From: Xiphias gladius
Lineage: Eukaryota > Chordata > Actinopteri > Istiophoriformes > Xiphiidae
Assembly (NCBI RefSeq): GCF_016859285.1
Contig: NC_053406.1
Coordinates: 10,066,026 to 10,130,025 of the forward strand
Direction of reading: 5' to 3'
DNA length: 64,000 nucleotides
In this document: positions 47,464-64,000 of the stretch, piece after piece
Numbering within the stretch: position 1 is the first letter of the stretch
Layout: the number at the start of each line of letters is the position of its first letter
The notes under the pieces: generated by a model
What the model was told of the DNA's origin: nothing
Seen by the model: the letters and a program-made list of their open reading frames with translations, nothing else
Database searches by the model: none
Program-made: the position numbers and the translations under genes

Positions 47464-49130
47464 GTGGCCTCTGCCACTGTCTGGGCTACTGGGGGCAGTT
47501 AGTTAACTCTCTGTGGGTGTGTGTGTGGCAGCCAGGGCTGTTAGCGTTGATTGCTTCACAGACATTGCTGGCTTAGACAAACTTCTGTACACAAAGCTCG
47601 AGCTCCGGGAATCAGCTTAATCTCCTAGGGACGAGACCCAGCCAAGGCCAAGACAGACTAACCAGGGACTGAGGATTTGTTTGAAATGTCATACACTTGA
47701 AAAATGGTGTGTATCAGCACCTCAGAAGCATAGAGACTTGGGGGCAGTTTGCTGTGGACACCCATTGTGGACTGAGGGGATGAAATTGGATGTCGTGGTA
47801 AGCTTGAATTTGTTATTAACTCAGAAACGGTGTGTTCAGTTCTACTATATGGACTTTATGATTAAAAACCTGCTTGACTGAAGTGTGCACACACCGGCAG
47901 TCCTGTCAAGGTACAGCTAACTTAACAGTTATGTTGCCAGACCAAGAGCTTGTCATTATGTAGTTATAGCCTGGTGCCGAGATGGGTTTTTTTTTTTTTT
48001 TTGGACAGATTGACTGCACTGGATGATGCACTGTCCAACTCTAATAAAACCCAGATAGAAATTCAGCAGTGACACTTTCAAGAGAGCTGGCTGGACCTCT
48101 AGGAAGGAGAGAGACAACACTTGTAAGTCGGTTTTGTGTGCCAGCAGAGATGACAGCACTATACTATATAGTTTTTTATTTTTCCATTGAGTTGTCTTGT
48201 AAAATTTACATGATTTGAAAGCAGTTCTCTGAATGACAGCAGCATTGAAGTAATGCCTTGGATGTGTTTTTCCTCTGTTCAAACAGCAATATTTATGGTC
48301 CAACAGCTACAAATATGGGCTACTTTTTGTGTTAAATTTTAAAGAATTGTGCCCGTGTAATCACATAAAGACTTATGCCAGCTACTCGCTACAAAACACG
48401 TCAGGTTTCAAAGTTCTCACACTCATAAACAAAGCATGAACAAGCTGTTCCCAAGGTTTCACCATTCTTTTAATTTATTACAGTAGCGTAAACAAATCTG
48501 TCACAGTCTCCTACTCGTCGGTGATGTAAATAAAAGGTGGATAAACTATAATTTCAAGATCACACTGCAGTTAATCACTGTTGAGAAAAAGATAACAGCT
48601 TCAGCAAAGCATTGATATTTGCTTTCATTACACAGCCTGTCATCTAAATCTCAGCTCAATGTGATGCTGCCTCCAATGAATTTGTCTCATAAACGTTTAT
48701 GTCAGGCTAAAAATTAAACTGAAGGTGTTTGCTGTCCTCTACTGCCCTTTGTAGTCTTTTGTAGAATGTTAAAAAGATACCTTTCATGATCAAAATTTCT
48801 CTCTCAGACCTCAAACAGTCTTTTAATCACAGCACAGGCTAATTTAACAAATCCTACCTTTTATTCATACTATTATTCATGCTGCTCATCTACCAGACTT
48901 CAGTATTTTATTTCACACTACCTTACATAACAGAGACTTAACATGCTTTGGCAACCTGCCGCCCCCTTGAACCATTTCTCGAGATATACTGTAATTTGGG
49001 GACGTTATTCAGCCACCTTTGAAAGCCACTGAGCTGGGGGAAAATTTCTGTTTAAAATGGAAGAGCTTTGTACACCATTCAACACAGACATGTTTGGATA
49101 GAGTGAAAAGAGCCAACAAAAGAAGTCTGC
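45796..49130. other. intergenic interval between pdcd10 and wdr49
   Basis: Mostly AT-rich noncoding DNA. It contains a long (TG)n at 47379-47466, a short (CA)n near 47241-47260 and a T16 run near 47986-48001. An open frame at 45799-46254, continuing after two stops to 46467, has no family resemblance. Confidence 0.7.
47379..47466. repeat. (TG)n microsatellite
   Basis: About 88 bases of TG repeat with one TTTG interruption. Confidence 0.97.
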
Positions 49131-49341
49131 TGCTGCTGTGACTCCACTGTATGATGATGCTGACGGATACGGACGGTTACTAAGGGATTACTCGAGCTGC
49201 GAACATCTTGGTTCGTCATGTAGCACCTAGAAACGTGAGGGACTTGTTATTTGACGGTGAGTCTTCAGCACAGACCCGCATGCTTTACCTCTCTGTACTT
49301 GTCTGGTATGTTGGTGATTGATTGACAGGTGAGCTGTAACC
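49131..49341 (+). other. wdr49: wdr49 5' UTR with a probable 72-base intron
   Basis: Sequence up to 49256 ends TTGACG followed by GTGAGT, a strong donor. An acceptor ATTGACAG ends at 49328, 13 bases before the start codon at 49342. The 72-base spacing would be a very short intron. The upstream limit is not visible. Confidence 0.4.

Positions 49342-64000
<14,659 letters not shown>

Overview
The window looks like nuclear DNA of a ray-finned (teleost) fish. Reasons: spliced vertebrate genes with GT-AG introns, many long (TG/CA)n microsatellites, fragments of fish-type non-LTR retrotransposons, and five protein-coding loci, four of which I recognise as vertebrate orthologues. The order and strands GOLIM4(+), SERPINI1(-), PDCD10(+), WDR49(+) match, as I remember it, the human 3q26.1 neighbourhood read in reverse, so this is an old conserved block.

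Layout. 1-5.7 kb: last seven coding exons and 3' UTR of golim4 (acidic lumenal tail of a Golgi membrane protein). 5.7-8.9 kb: intergenic. 8.9-14.6 kb, minus strand: a seven-exon gene I reconstructed by splice phase. It encodes a leucine-rich-repeat protein of about 276 residues with an N-myristoylation-like start, and I cannot assign it to a named family; it is the best candidate here for something undescribed. 14.7-17.4 kb: intergenic with a dispersed repeat. 17.4-36.3 kb, minus strand: serpini1 (neuroserpin), eight coding exons plus a likely noncoding first exon about 11 kb upstream. 36.2-37.4 kb: head-to-head promoter interval shared with pdcd10. 37.2-45.8 kb: pdcd10 (CCM3), complete coding sequence in seven coding exons. 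45.8-49.1 kb: intergenic. 49.1-64 kb: the first eleven coding exons of wdr49; the gene runs off the right edge.

Working together: PDCD10 is the CCM3 adaptor for GCKIII kinases and STRIPAK, and neuroserpin is a secreted inhibitor of tissue-type plasminogen activator. Their shared promoter interval suggests linked transcription. GOLIM4 cycles between Golgi and endosomes. The LRR gene and WDR49 carry features compatible with cilium- or centrosome-type proteins (LRRcap fold, WD repeats, RFX X-box-like motifs), but that is inference.

Most notable observations: the unassigned LRR gene; a pdcd10 exon with two in-frame 3' splice sites, where the upstream one would insert 11 residues; a wdr49 exon bracketed by perfectly complementary (TG)n and (CA)n arms; neuroserpin with Gln at the usual shutter-His position, an Arg-Thr scissile bond and a changed C-terminus; and a LINE remnant carrying an inverted self-copy. 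All gene models come from reading the sequence by eye; no alignment or expression data were available.
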